A DNA stretch of 64,000 nucleotides from Epiperipatus broadwayi (lineage: Eukaryota; Onychophora; Udeonychophora; Euonychophora; Peripatidae), in assembly GCA_028023455.1 (NCBI GenBank), contig JAQFVV010006293.1, positions 3,765,059 to 3,829,058 on the forward strand, read 5' to 3'. Of the stretch, positions 1 to 12,861 are shown piece by piece. The notes under the pieces are model-generated. The model saw only the letters and a program-made list of their open reading frames with translations. It searched no databases and was not told the origin of the DNA. A program made the translations under genes and the position numbers. The first letter of the stretch is position 1. The number at the start of each line of letters is the position of its first letter.

Positions 1-1797
1 TAATATTTATATTCTAAGTAGCTCTAGAGGATTTTTTTGAAATATTGTACTGGTCAAAACAGTCTGGTCACTTAACAAGATTCAAATCCTAAGCAAAAGT
101 ACCTCGAATCTGATCTTGCTCGAGATACACAGGTCTGGAGCAATTCTGAATTCTAACCTATTTGCCTATTCTTTGAGTCTCTGACCCAATGAATAATAAT
201 CCTGATGATACAGCACAATTATTTTAATTCCAGGCCCAGAAGCAAAGCGGTCGAGCATAAGATCAGACTCATGATGATGATCGAGATAAGAATAGCCCAG
301 GAATTACATTTATTAAAGTACCTTTATTAATGCAATAAAGCTAAGTTATTAGCTAAAGAAAATAATTCTAAATATTAATTAGAAAATAATAATTCAAAAA
401 CAAACCAGGATTTACATGAAATATTTATTTAATAAAATATTATGAAAACGCATATATATGTTACAAAAGGTTTCATGCTTGGAATGATGTTGTTTATCTA
501 TAAAACTTGGGATTTGTTTTTTATAAAAATCCCTTTGCATTAATTATTTAATGAATATAATTTTATGGAGTGTATTATAACTTGTGCGGAGTTAATATGC
601 CAATATACAAATGTGTATAAATAACATTTTACTAACAGAACATTGTGGATGGAAACAAACAATGTGCTACATTTACGAGAAGACATGACACAATCATTAA
701 TATAAATTGATTTATGTCTATGGGAATCGATAAGTATTTTAAAAGAAAGCAGTTTTAAACTCAACATACTGACTAATTAGCATGTTGGTGCATTTCACGA
801 ATGAGTCATTATTTCCAACACCTAACGAAAGGTCAAACAGGCATAAATCATTTAAATAAAGAAATACGGATCTTATGGTAGTTTGAATGCTTCATTATTT
901 TAAGACATTTGATAATGAATGAGGGGTGATAAGTCTGCCATTTTGATGATGCAGTATTGAATGGAGAGATTTGGTTTGAATGCCCAGAGCCAGCTGTATG
1001 GAACTTCCGCAGCACAATAAAAACCCTATAAACCTCGCATTCTACAGGGAGTAGCGTATACCCCTGATTACGAATGGTTTTGAGAAAGTAGAACAGGAGA
1101 TTCAGATTTCCAAAGTCCCCAATGATAAAGAAATAAAGAAAATATATGTAGAAGTACCATAAGAGAAAGAAAAGATATGCCAGCAGCGTTATACATATAC
1201 GATAAACTTAATATACTATATTCTGAAGCCTGTAAATGGTTTGACTCCTACACAATGATATATTTGAATAAGGAATTATTCAGAAAATTATAACGGAGAA
1301 TAACACTTTTAACTATGGCATTAAACTAATGGAATTTATATTTAATTTTGATTCCCATATATGTATTACTGATAAAATTAGCCCTCCAGGCAACAACAAG
1401 AAAAAGTGGAATAATTATATTAAGGTTCACAATCTTTTAAAATGAAAATTTAAAGACAAATTCAAATAATAAAGTAAAATATGCATCCACAATAAAACAT
1501 TTTAGATAAAAAAACGTGAATAACAGATTTAAATATAAAACCAATCTAGTGAGTGATTTCTGTTACAAATGAATACAACTTTACTAATAAATTTAATTGA
1601 AGCCCCTGCTTCTTTCTCCATTAACAAAAGAAACTAAACCCTTATTAGGTTGATTAACATCAGCATATTAAAGAAAATAAATTATATATATATTAAACAA
1701 AATAAGTTAAATATTTAATTGAACTGCACAAAGCTATATAACATAAATTAAGCTTGAAAGGGCATAGTGAGAACTACATTATACTAGTAAGGGATTA

Positions 1798-1838
1798 CAG
1801 AGAGAGAGAGAGAGAACGAGAGAGAGAGAGAGAGAGAG
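1798..1838. repeat. (GA)n microsatellite
   Basis: A run of AG dinucleotides, interrupted once by 'aacg', about 41 bases long. Confidence 0.95.
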
Positions 1839-2187
1839 TTTAAGAGCAAAATTAGAAGAAACTGATAAATTAATATGTGAATTAATTTAATTATATCTTA
1901 TTAGAAATTATAACATGAATTTACATATTAAAGCAGCTCTACATTACATGAGGTTATCTCAGGAAAGCACAGCATAGTGGCAGCAGTCAGAGGGTCATGT
2001 TATATGGCTGGTCAGATGGATGGAACATGGCGGCAGCAGGCAGATAGTTTTTTGAGAGAAGGAGAAAAGTGCTTCTCTTCTACTCACAGTTCATAGCACT
2101 GAACTTCTGTTGACTTCTTAAAATTTTAAGGTCTGGAAACACTTCTGAAAATTTATTTTACTGAAAGACATTCTCACAGAATTTTCT

Positions 2188-2278
2188 AAGTAACTGAAAG
2201 TAACTTAAAGTAAAAACTGAAAGTAACTGACTGAAAAAGTAACTGAAAGTAACTAACTGAAAAAGTAACTAAACTGAC
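2188..2278. repeat. Short tandem repeat of AAGTAACTGA-type units
   Basis: Imperfect copies of a 10-16 base unit (AAGTAACTGA with CTGAAAA spacers) follow one another for about 90 bases. Confidence 0.85.
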
Positions 2279-3918
2279 TTTTGTTCTATGGGCCCTTTTT
2301 ATACACACTTTAATCTTCTCAAGAATGCAATTTCAGTTGTCCACAGCTATCTTTGTAATATCTTGATTAAAAAAACATTTAATTATCAAAATATTTTTAA
2401 AACAGATAAGGCTTGAAATACCATTTTAGATATTTTTAAAAATTTGCAAACAACTAACAAAAGAATTGCTTATTATTTCAATTAAGATTTATAATTTTAA
2501 TTAATGAAAACAATGTGACTATAGATAAAGATAATTTCCGTATTTTGAGTCTTCCTCATTTTACCTTGTTTTTACATTCCAATACTTTAATTAAATACAC
2601 ACATATAAAAAGATATTTACAATTATATAAGAACATGTAATTTTCAGCAATAAATATTAACCTCTTTTTTTGCTGATTATTTTATTGGCTGAGTGAGGTA
2701 AAAGTCTAAACTTTTAATTGGTCAATTCACAAACTCAAGTGCTAATTTACAAACTCAAGCATCAAAATACATTCATCTTTTAATATTATATTCACTTTAG
2801 TTTCATTTGTAAAAGGTATATTAATAATTTGTCAGGTTATGAAAGTGAACGAAAGTTTTTTCAAGAATAAATTTTTATTTATAATTATAAAAATATTCAA
2901 TAACGGCAAATCTAAAATGAACGTTACTTACCAACCAAAAAGTTTTGCTGACGCCAGTGATTTCTTTCCCAATTTTATGTTGCGGATAAGTAAATAATTT
3001 TTGCTAAAGTCTTAACTATTTTCCTAAAATAATTTTATTTTTAGCATATTTTATCAAAATAATTTATAATTTGTCAAAAAATACTTTTAAAATAGCCTAA
3101 AACATTCATTTATCATTTTTGAAATGAAACAAAATCGAGTTATTGACAACCATTTTCTTTGTTGTCAAAATTTAATAGCCAATCAGACTCAAGAAAGGAC
3201 AGCCTTTTTCCTTTGTTAGACCTTCAATGTCAGTTTTATTGATTTTTTACTTGTAAAATAATTCAAGAGAGGGCAGCATCTTATGGAACTTTTTTTAACT
3301 TTTAAAAATAATGCAAAATCTTAACAGTAGTATTAAAAATACCCGATTTAGAATGACTGGAAGCCGACATCAAACTGTCACATTTTAAGCCATAACTAGC
3401 AAAAAGTTGGTTAATAGAATTATTGCTTCGTTCATATATATATATTCATCACACACACTACTGTTTTACTTTACTAAATAATTTTAGTAATTCCTTGGGT
3501 AATTATTCCTACAGTGTGTGGGTGAATGACATCTATATACAGCAAGGTCTGACTTGTGGACCCTGCAGGAGGTTAGTGTAGATGGTAAAGCATGAAGCTC
3601 GATGATGATTAGACATCGACTGCTTCAATATTGAAATCAGTCATTGAGTTTTAATTTTAAAAATATTTATAATGATCAAATAGAAATCATCTTGATGATG
3701 ATAAAATGTGATGCATTATATGCACACTAATCACAGATTAATAATATTATAAAATAATTTTTATAACATTTAATTTTTAGTAAAAAGAAATTAGGCTAAA
3801 AACACAGCAAAATAACAGAACATCACATTTATTTTGCATAAGATAGAATTACCAATCCGGATATTAATTATATTTTTTATAACTAATGCACTTAAAACAG
3901 CATTCAAATGTTATTTAC

Positions 3919-4093
3919 CAGAATGTATTCCAATACGTAACTTTAGCTGATCTTGAGGCCGATGTCTGATCTTAAAGGACTTACTTTCTTTTAAGAGGGT
4001 TAGTGACATTCTTGCAATTTCTCTAGCATGAAAATTTTGATTTCTTTCAGGTAAGCCTGAAACCACCATATATGCATCACCTATAGTTTCAAC
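3919..4093 (-). CDS. Receptor guanylate cyclase, catalytic-domain exon (3rd visible)
   Basis: This exon encodes 58 codons plus one base of the class III nucleotide cyclase domain, which makes cGMP from GTP. On the minus strand it starts after an AG acceptor with [18 protein letters not shown] and ends in [14 protein letters not shown] plus a split Gly codon before a GTAAAT donor. The Glu of [10 protein letters not shown] is the guanine-recognising position that distinguishes guanylyl from adenylyl cyclases, and the Asp of GDAY is a metal-binding position (family knowledge). The HAREIARM...RHRPQ segment is typical of membrane receptor cyclases (natriuretic-peptide-receptor or Gyc32E type) rather than soluble ones. 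There is no stop or frameshift, and the phase joins exactly with the exon at 40473-40541. The glycine-rich block that should follow is outside the window. The exact paralogue cannot be told from this fragment. Confidence 0.95.
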
Positions 4094-4208
4094 CTAAAAA
4101 TATTCATTGAACTTTTAAAATTACATAAAATATCAATAATTATGATGTTACAAATGAACTTATTAAAACATTACATATATATATATAATAAAATTTCACA
4201 ATGCTGAC

Positions 4209-4244
4209 AATATGTAAAATTAAGAGCTCTTAATTTTACATATT
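4209..4244. repeat. Perfect 36-bp palindrome
   Basis: Both halves match exactly around a central GAGCTC. The left half reads AATATGTAAAATTAAGAG and the right half is its exact reverse complement. There is no spacer, so it could extrude as a cruciform. The left part of the motif (TGCTGACAATATGTAA) recurs about 100 bases later near 4303-4318. Confidence 0.97.
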
Positions 4245-4599
4245 TGTAAGTGCAAGCTATATATAAGTCATGTGACATCTGACTTGTTATTATTACTATT
4301 AATGCTGACAATATGTAACTCTAGGAATGATAATTCACAGAGTACTGTCTATACTATTGTTATAACTTGTTCTCCAGTTTATAGCTCAAATATAATGCAT
4401 CATTGTAGTTATCATAATTTTGACATATGATCCATATAACAGTTTGATAATAATGGATTTATTTGTTGTTTTTAACATGATTGTCATTGATATTAGAATG
4501 CATTTCAATAATTTAGCCAATACTCAGAGATTATTGTTTTAAGTATTATATATATATATATTCACATACAAATTATACCTATTCAGAAATTAAAAAAAA

Positions 4600-4800
4600 A
4601 AACTAGCTAAAATTTAAAATTTAAATTTTCCTATTATTACTTCCCCTACCAAGGCAGACTTCTCAAATGCAAAGTAATACAGACGATATAAATATATACT
4701 AAACTAATTTGAATTGTGTTTATGTTACTCTGCATTTGAGAAGTCTAACTTAGCAATGAAACAAGTGGTAGTTAAATTTTAATTTTAGGTTAATTTTTAA
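4600..4800. repeat. Small inverted-repeat element (MITE-like)
   Basis: AGACTTCTCAAATGC at 4656-4670 is exactly inverted at 4732-4746. The flanks continue an imperfect match (AT-rich AATTTAAATTTT arms on both sides). It has no coding capacity. The outer limits are approximate. Confidence 0.6.
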
Positions 4801-5377
4801 ATTTTGAATTGATATACATTTGTTTGTTATTGATTAGTTTAGCTTTTGCCTTTTGATATTTTATATTCACACATACATATTTCAAAAGTTGATAAATTTC
4901 TTAATAAATTACATATAAAGATAATTAAAAGCTGTATATAACATCATTTTTAAATAAAAACAAGAAAGTTGTTTTATTAATTTCAATATTACAACTGTTT
5001 TTAAATAATATATTTTTCACTTATTGTGAGATTGTGTAATAAGATTTTTTTTTAAAAATTGTTTTTTTTTTTATGAAGTTATCATTAAGTAATTATTGTA
5101 AGTAAAAAATCAAAAAACAAATTCTATTTATAATTAGCAATATTTACAACTATTCCTAGTAAATTGGAAACTAAATTTAAGGATTTTATCCAGACGTAAG
5201 ACGAGCCATATTTACACCACTGAGTTTTGTTATCTGTGACCAGTGAATGCAGAGTTTCTTGATTTAACTTCACTGAATTTACATAAATAACTCAATTAAT
5301 ATAGAATAATAGCTATTCAAAACAAATCTACATATATATTACATAATAAATACCATATAAATAAACAGTCTTATATA

Positions 5378-6237
5378 CAATAATGTTTGATAAAAAAATC
5401 AGCTAATCTACTACTGGATAGTGTTTCTGTCAATAAAATCTGATATTATCAGCTGTCCATGAGACCAGTTGATATTGCATCAATCATAACAACTCAGTTT
5501 CTATTTAAATAGATCCTTAATGCTTAATTTGATATTAAATTTTAAATGTGAATTGTATTGACTTAATATTAATTGACAAAACAAAGTTTGTAAATCAGAT
5601 TATTTTAAAACAACTTTGCCTTCGACTTAACATTTTATTATATATAAATATTAATTAATAAAATACCTCATAAATAGATAATCTAATTAGCATTATTTAT
5701 TTATTTATGACCTATATTGAAATTTAGAGAAGTTTATAGTATTATGCATGGCGATGTATCATTTAAAATCAAATATGATGCCATCAGCTGCTCAAAAGGC
5801 TATTTGAGATGACATCAATTATGAAAATTCAGTTTCTGTTTAAATACATTCACAACACTCAATTTATCATAAAAGTTTTAACATGAATTTTAGTGATAAT
5901 TTAATCAAATTCTCCTTTATATTATCTTAATGATAATTGACAAAATAGAGCTTATAATCCAATTATTTTAAATGTTTCTTTGAAGTTAAAGTTGACTAAA
6001 AGTGAGTTGGATTATAAGCTCTGCCTTGTCAGTTAACTTTAAGAGGATATAAAAGATTTAAATTAAATTACCACTAAAATTCATATTTAAACTTTAATAT
6101 CAAATTGCATAGTCTATTTAAATAAAAATAGTTGCTATGTTTGATGTAATGTTAACTGCTCTCCCAAGCAATTGAAGACATCAGATGTGATAGTGTTTTC
6201 TACAAGAGATTAGTTGATTTTTCATCAAACATTATTG
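5378..6237. repeat. 860-bp foldback element, direct-direct-inverted modules
   Basis: The outer ends are inverted repeats: CAATAATGTTTGAT at 5378-5391 and its complement at 6224-6237, continuing imperfectly inward (AATCAGCTAATCT versus AGATTAGTTGATT). An inner pair, AGAGCTTATAATCCAA at 5947-5962 and its complement at 6007-6022, is exact. The left half holds two related direct modules of roughly 250 bases (about 5378-5640 and 5740-5985) and the right half one inverted module (6000-6237). No protein is encoded. Confidence 0.8.
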
Positions 6238-6315
6238 AATATAGGAGAATAAGTTTCAATATATTTTATTACACATTACAAAAACATACATATATACACA
6301 CACATATATATATAT

Positions 6316-7632
6316 GAAAAACAAATTATAAATCACGTAACTTGCTATCACTTGCATTTATGATCAATAGATGGAGCTTTACCAAAACCTCCGAACAAGC
6401 GTATTTTTGTTTACATAAATGTCAAAAGAGTCAGAATTCACTATCTCTTTCATTGGCTCCATCTTCAGATCAGCTGATTTCAAGCTAATTTGCTATCATC
6501 AGTGGAGGATAAGGCTAGAAACTAGATCTAAACACTAACTCCAAAGTGTTTATGCAACAAGCTCCTATCAGTTTGCAAACATGAATTTTTCAGACATGTA
6601 ATGTCTTCAAACTCAGCCTAACAAGCCAGATAGCTACATGGGTCTGATATCAGTTCAGTTTCACCACAGTCAAAGCCTCTGCAATATATCATTGCAAAAA
6701 TCTTTAAAGGTACATTTGTGAAAAACAAAAACAAGTTATAAATCACGTAACTTGCTATCGCTTGCATTTATGATCAATAGATGGAGCTTTACCAAAACCT
6801 CCGAACAAGTGTATTTTTGTTTACATAAATGAATAAGCATTTATTTTATAACATCTTGCGTGCGATTATAATTACGATAGAATGACAGCCTGTTAATCTA
6901 ATTTGCGGAGGCGGTGGGAGAATGTTTTTAATAAATGAATACCTTAAAAAAACAAAAAAAAGAAATTTTATTATAATAAAAAAAAAAACATTCCCACACC
7001 CCCCCCTCTATCTTTAAAAACAGGCCCTCTTTCTCAAAAATTTACATAAATGTTAAAAGAGTCAGAATTTACTATCTCTTGCATTGGCTCCACCTTCAGA
7101 TCAGCTGATTTCAAGCTAATTTGCTATCATCAGTGAAGGATAGGGCTAGAAACTAGATCTAAACACTAATTCCAAAGCATTTATGCAACAAGTTCCTATC
7201 AGTTTGCAAGCATGAATTTTTCAGACATGTAATGTCTTCAAACCCAGCCTAACAAGCCAGATAGCTAGATAAATGTACCTTTAAAGGTTTTTTCAATGAT
7301 ATATATTGCAGATGCTTTGACTATGTGGTGAAACTGAGCTTATATCAGACCCATGTAGCTATCTGGCTTGTTAGGCTGGGTTTGAAGACATTACATGTCT
7401 GAAAAATTCATGCTTGCAAACTGATAGGAACTTGTTGCATAAACGCTTTGGAGTTAGTGTTTAGATCTAGTTTCTAGCCCTATCCTTCACTGATGATAGC
7501 AAATTAGCTTGAAATCAGCTGATCTGAAGGTGGAGCCAAAGAAAGAGATAGTGAATTCTGACTCTTTTGATATTTATGTAAACAAAAATACGCTTGTTCG
7601 GAGGTTTTGGTAAAGCTCCATTTATTGATTAT
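6316..7632. repeat. 1.3-kb foldback element: two direct copies plus one inverted copy
   Basis: Unit 1 (6316-6720) and unit 2 (6720-7268) share the same sequence in direct orientation, for example TCACGTAACTTGCTATC and TCCGAACAAG. Unit 3 (about 7271-7632) is the reverse complement of the same unit, so a very long stem could form. Unit 2 is interrupted by about 210 unrelated bases (6830-7040), which contain poly-A and poly-C tracts and their own small hairpin (GTGGGAGAATGTTTTTAAT near 6917, with its complement near 6965-6990). Unit 2 is cut short at the junction with unit 3. No coding potential was seen. Copies are close in sequence, suggesting a fairly recent event. Confidence 0.88.
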
Positions 7633-7639
7633 ATATATA

Positions 7640-9852
7640 TGTAATGATATATAAATATGCCGTTACATTAATTTAAAATAAAAAACATTAAGTTCGCAAA
7701 TAAAAATAAATTTATTAAAAACTAAAAGCTAAAAAAAATTAAAGAGTTGTTCAATATATATATATATATATTTGCACCGATGCAAAACTTTAAAAATTAT
7801 TTCTTTTTTAAATAAAAAAAAAAAAAGGTATTTGAATGTACTTTTTTAGAAAAAAGTATAAGAAAAAGAAAATATTTTTGCAACTGGAAATGATTGTTTT
7901 ATAAATCAATTGAAAAGCAAACTAGACTTTGGGGCTCTTCTATAATTAAAAAGTCAGAGGAAAGATATAGATAAGAGAATAAAAAGAATTAGCTTGACCA
8001 ATGGAAGCACCAAGCCTCAGCTCGAACCATAATGAAAATGATGGATTAGTGATGTTTTTTTTATTGAATCCAGAGGATGATTATAAAAAGGAAAAATATT
8101 GAAATTAAGGACAGTGCCAGACAGTTCCAGCTTGATTTTGTGAGAAGAGTGATAAGACATACTTATCACTCTCTCTCACTTATTTCAAATAAAATGACAG
8201 AAAAACAGGATTGAACCAGCTAATGCAGCCTCCGGATTGAGAACTACAGTATGAACAACAGACCGGTCTTCCAATGGGGACATCACGGGAATTGGCACCA
8301 AGAACCATGACACTTCTTCTGTAAGCTATTGAACTGAACAATTTAAAAATTTAAAAGTAATTAAGAACTTTCATCAAGATTTGACAAGTTAATAAACAAG
8401 CTAAATCTAATTTTTGTAAAATGAACTAGAATCGGACTTTTCCAAATCAATTATTGTTTAATTTTTTTTTACAATTAAGTTTGCTAAAAATCATTTCCAT
8501 TTTTTTTTATTTTTATTAATATTTATTGTAGAAATTATTAAATGCATTAAATTTAAGTTCGGCATAGATGCTTGCATAGATTTGTTCACGTTTAATTATG
8601 TTTTTGTTTTCATATATGACTAAAATATATAGACATTCGGTAAATATTGATATCTTACATTGAATATCTAAAATGTATTTATTCGGATGTCTTTGTACTT
8701 ATTGGTGTCAATGCGGCATCTTATGATGAAAGCCATTGGGTTTCTAGTGAATTCCCTCTGCAATTACATCAATGACTTTATAATTTGATCATTTATGTTT
8801 ATGTTGAAATGTTTTTGAGCATGTAATTTATGTAGTCAATCTATGCTCAACATTAAATAAAAAACTCTTATAAAATCCATCTGTGCAAATTTATATAAAT
8901 GTTAAATTTAAGTCAGGCATGAATGGCTATATAGATTTGTACAGTTATATTAATTAATTATGGGAGGGTAATCTTAGGTTATTTGTTTCATAGTTAAATT
9001 GGATCAATGGGTTTGATATACTGGAGTAATTAGTAGATGTAGTATGAGGTTCGCTACGTGCAGAATCAGTGTATATGCCGCACCCTCCCCCTTGTTGCCT
9101 ATGGAAGGGATAGTAAATGCAGTCCCTTCCTATGGAATTTTTTTTATTGTTCTTCTTGCCATACAGATGTAACATTCCTGTATTGGACAAGAGTCAATGT
9201 CTTCTCTAACCATGCTGTTCAGATGTACATTCCTGACAGTATGATATATATTTGTGCTGTCATATTTTCATGCTACATTGAATACATCAATGAATCAGAT
9301 GGATTGATGCCGGTTTGACTGCGAACTTGTGGTCTAAGGTTAAATAAGGAATAGAATATTTTCTTTTCAAATACAATCTATGTAGTCTATTCATACTCGA
9401 CAATCTTAATAAAAAAATATTAAATCCACTCCTACTCGACAATCTTAATAAAAAAGTATTAAATTCCTTTGTACAGACAATCTTAAAATTTTAAAATAAT
9501 AATTTAAATTAAATGTTAATATTAAAATCTAAATAATAAATGTTATTCCTCAAATTCTAAAATGATTATATATGTGCGTAAATAAATGTTGTTTGTATAT
9601 TAATTACTGGCAGTGGCTTATTTTATTCTTTTTTTAATATTAAAAATAGTCTTAGATAAGAATTTATAAATATAAATCTCTGCTGTTTCACTGAGCTAGT
9701 GACATTGGGCTAACGGTCAGAATCAACCAATATAAAAATATTTTTTTTTAACTTAAGTATCTGCATACTATATAAATTTTCTAGGTTTAAATGCCTAGAT
9801 GGTGCCCTTGTAGTGCAGATACATTAAGACTCCTTTCTTTCGTATCGTTATA
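7640..9852 (+). mobile_element. Solo LTR, family A (long variant)
   Basis: It starts TGTAATG..., has the family's early GCCGTTACATTA block, and ends ...CGTTATA. It is the same family as the LTRs of the element at 17459-22280 (opposite strand) and the solo LTR at 44283-46165. Shared landmarks on the plus strand are GGGAGGGTAATCTTAGG (8964), GAGCTAGTGACATTGGGCTA (about 9695) and GGTTTAAATGCCTAGATGG. A promoter-like ATTATAAAAAGG lies near 8083. This copy is about 300 bases longer than the others. The stretch AAATTTAAGT(T/C)(C/A)GGCAT occurs twice (about 8548 and 8905), enclosing extra sequence. The flanks are TA-rich, so a target duplication cannot be read. The short ORFs within it are chance. 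Confidence 0.75.
8080..8095 (+). promoter_or_regulatory. TATA-like box in family A solo LTR
   Basis: GATTATAAAAAGGAAA sits in the upstream half of the LTR, where the retrotransposon promoter would be expected. Position and consensus are the only evidence. Confidence 0.35.
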
Positions 9853-12300
9853 ATATATATAAGAAAGTGAGAATAAGAATCTCAAGAAGCCAAAATAAGC
9901 AAATAACGCTGAATGAATAATGATAATATAGGCTAAGATCAGGGTTTAAATGCACATGTGCCACAATAATAAGCATATTCATAAGAATAAACAACAATAA
10001 TATATATTATTAAGACAAATGTAATATCTTACCAAATTAAGAGGAGGAGGATTCTGATACCCTCTTTTAAAATATAAAAACTTTATATTTAAAGCATATG
10101 TCATTAAGGAGGATTAGGTTAATTTAAATCTCACAATACATCTTTAAATACAACTACATCTTATAATTATAATAATTATCTTATTGACATGATCAGATTC
10201 AACATTACATTTATTTTCTATTAAATAAAACATATCTTCTTATATTTTGCCACATTAAATTTCTTCTTAAAATGAGTTGTTTATAATGAAACAATTTTTT
10301 ACTTAAATAATCTTATGCATCAAATATATCTCTGTTTTTATATGTTTAATACTCTTATCATCTATAATTTCGTTCTCTTTAAATTTTGAAAATTGACCAA
10401 AAAATGTAATCCTAGTAAAACAACAAAGCAATAAGACATATTCTTACCCTTAAGATGTCTCATTAAATTAGAATATAAATTTACAATTTAAATTAAGCAT
10501 GAAAAATTTTTAATTTTAAAATAAAGATAATATACTAGGATAACATTCATGTTAGCATGAATAGATAAGGGATTTTATGGTTACCCAAAATATCAAGCTA
10601 ATAAATTTTTTTTAATATTCTTCTGAAGTAAAACCAAGAAATCTTATCATTTTAAATTTATAATAAATAAAATCAAATGATCTACCAAATAATGCAAAAT
10701 GATTTTCTACATAAATGAAATTGACTAAGTGATCTTATACCAAATAAATAAATAATTGGAATTACTTTTAACTAAATAGAATAACCTTTTTCTTTGATCT
10801 TTTCTTAACATCAGAAATACAATTTCAATAAATTGACTTTCATATTCAATTCTTTGTATTTATGTAGTTTCAGTGCATGACAGATAGATAGAATAGTGTG
10901 ATAAATGTTTCAGTTAGATTTCTGAAAAAATGAAGATGGTGATAAAGGGCAAGAAAACTTAAGTTAATAATAAAAATAACATTTATTTACCATTAAAGAC
11001 ACTCAAAAGCCAACAATCTAACTGTTTTATAAAGTTATCAAAATGAATTCTCAAAAACCAAATGCAATATGAAGGGAAAATTATGAATTCCTGTTTTAAA
11101 ATAAATAATATTTATTGGTTAACAAAATCTTCTATAGGTTTGATATTTTTAATAAGTTCTTTCATTTGACATACAATCATATCATTATAAATTCCCTAAA
11201 TCAACATATTTAATACTCTAGTTAAAATATAAACTTACCAATTCTTATGATGTGATGAATGCTGAAGAAGCTGTATATAGTTTGATGAAGCTGCATACAT
11301 AATTTAAAATTTAATATTAAACCTTTTATTGGCTTTAACATCTTGAAGTACTGGCTAAGCATAGCTGTAAGACCTACACACCAAAACAAACAACAACACT
11401 CAGACTAAAAATGCACCGAATCTAAAAGTGGGATTCCTCAGTAACTACAAAAGTATCAATTGTCAGGATAAAGTCATAGTAGTATACTACCTGTAGGTTT
11501 AGACAAAACATGTCATAAAAAATCAACATTAAAGAATATGGAAGCAAAAGCAAAAATATAATAATGGCATGAAGTCAAAAAAAAGTATCTACATATGAGA
11601 ACAATAAATGAACTAGGACTTTATTATGAGTCAGAAAAATAATGAGAATGAACCATCAGATAAGAACAGTAATAGGTGGTTTGTCTCAATAAAGCATTAT
11701 ATACTTAAATTTAAGATAAACAAACAATAAATTTACTAGGAAAATAGCACAATATAATAGAGAGAGCTAAGGTACTATCTCTTAAAATACACTAGCTAGA
11801 TAAAATATTAATAAAAGAAACTAATGCTATAATCTCTTAAAACAACAAAACTAAATAATATGTAAACCTGATAAAAATAACAAAGTGCTAAATATAGCTT
11901 AATATAAAACTGGAAAAATAATTAATAAAAAATATACATCAGTTTGTACTTCTTTTAGCATCTGCATATACTTACAAAATAAATAGCTTCATAATAGGGA
12001 CAAATGTAATACATTTAAAATATATTATTATGATAGCATATTCTGAGAACTTATACTAAAACATACATCATACAAAATAAAATGCATAGAAAGTTTTTTG
12101 TGAAAGAGTTTTTTTTATTTTTTATATAAAGTTTTGTAAACATTTTAATACAAAGTTTTGTAAAGATTTTTATCCTATGGAAATTAGTTTTGTTATCTGA
12201 TATGTAGCTATTTGTAATATTTTAGTGTTTAAATTCTGGAAATAGCCATTATGTTGTACTTTCTGATGAAAACCAGTCTGCTGGTTGAAATATTATAGCA
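9853..12300. other. Intron stretch without recognisable features
   Basis: AT-rich, low-complexity sequence. I see no coding similarity, no RNA gene and no clear repeat pair here on either strand. Confidence 0.6.
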
Positions 12301-12855
12301 GATTTATAGAGAAGTAATTGTGTGTTTTTTATTATACAAAAATAACTAGTTAGAGATCATCTCTAACACCATGCTAGTCTTTATTTTAATAATTGATTGT
12401 TCACTAGCAATTTCTAAGTAGACATGTTGCTGTTCATTCCTTCATTGAATCAATATAATTATATTTAACTGGAGCTTTTTTCTATTGCTATATCTTGTCT
12501 GCAACTGCACTATCACATTTTACTCTATTTTTCTAAATTTCATTAATCTGCTTTTTAAGTTTACTTTTTTTCCTTCTCCTTTCTCATTAGAAGTTTTGTT
12601 TTACCTTTTTTCCTTTTCCTTTAGAAGTTTTGCAGACAATTTATTAACTTTCCTAATTTGCATATTGTTATATTTTGTTATAATGCAAATTAGACTATTG
12701 TTACTTGCAGTTAGTCTAATTCTCTTTTTGGCATATAATTATTTCAAGACTAACTTAACTTTGCCTCTATTGACCAATTTTTACACACATATGCACATGC
12801 ATGCATGCACACACACAATTTTATTAATAAATACGTACATAATCAGTACATAACA
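12300..12855 (-). mobile_element. Probable 3' LTR of the decayed Gypsy element
   Basis: On the minus strand a polypurine tract (AAGGGGAGGTATTG) ends at the point where TGTTATGTACTG begins (plus coordinate 12855). A gag-pol element's 3' LTR starts at exactly this kind of junction. No second LTR copy was found upstream, so the far end (about 12300) is a guess. Confidence 0.45.
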
Positions 12856-12861
12856 ATACCT

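Larger units (their letters stand above)
1..3918. other. Intron of the guanylate cyclase gene, AT-rich, no coding exon seen
   Basis: This is minus-strand intron sequence following the exon at 3919-4093. I looked for the next expected cyclase block (glycine-rich segment after RIGIHSG, then the CLFGDTVNTA-type motif) on the minus strand and did not see it, so the next exon lies outside the window. A region of higher GC at about 1940-2300 carries short tandem repeats. On the minus strand it also has a TATAAAAAGG-like box followed by a GGGCCC run near 2300, which may be the promoter end of an old LTR, but no second copy is present to prove it. A tRNA-like stretch (GTTAGTGTAGATGGTAAAGC) sits near 3573-3592. 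Confidence 0.6.

Noticed and set aside
9058-9318. 86-codon open frame and its minus-strand partner at 8954-9190
   Set aside because: They lie inside a family A LTR; the related LTR at 45240-45760 breaks the same frame, so the open frame is not conserved.
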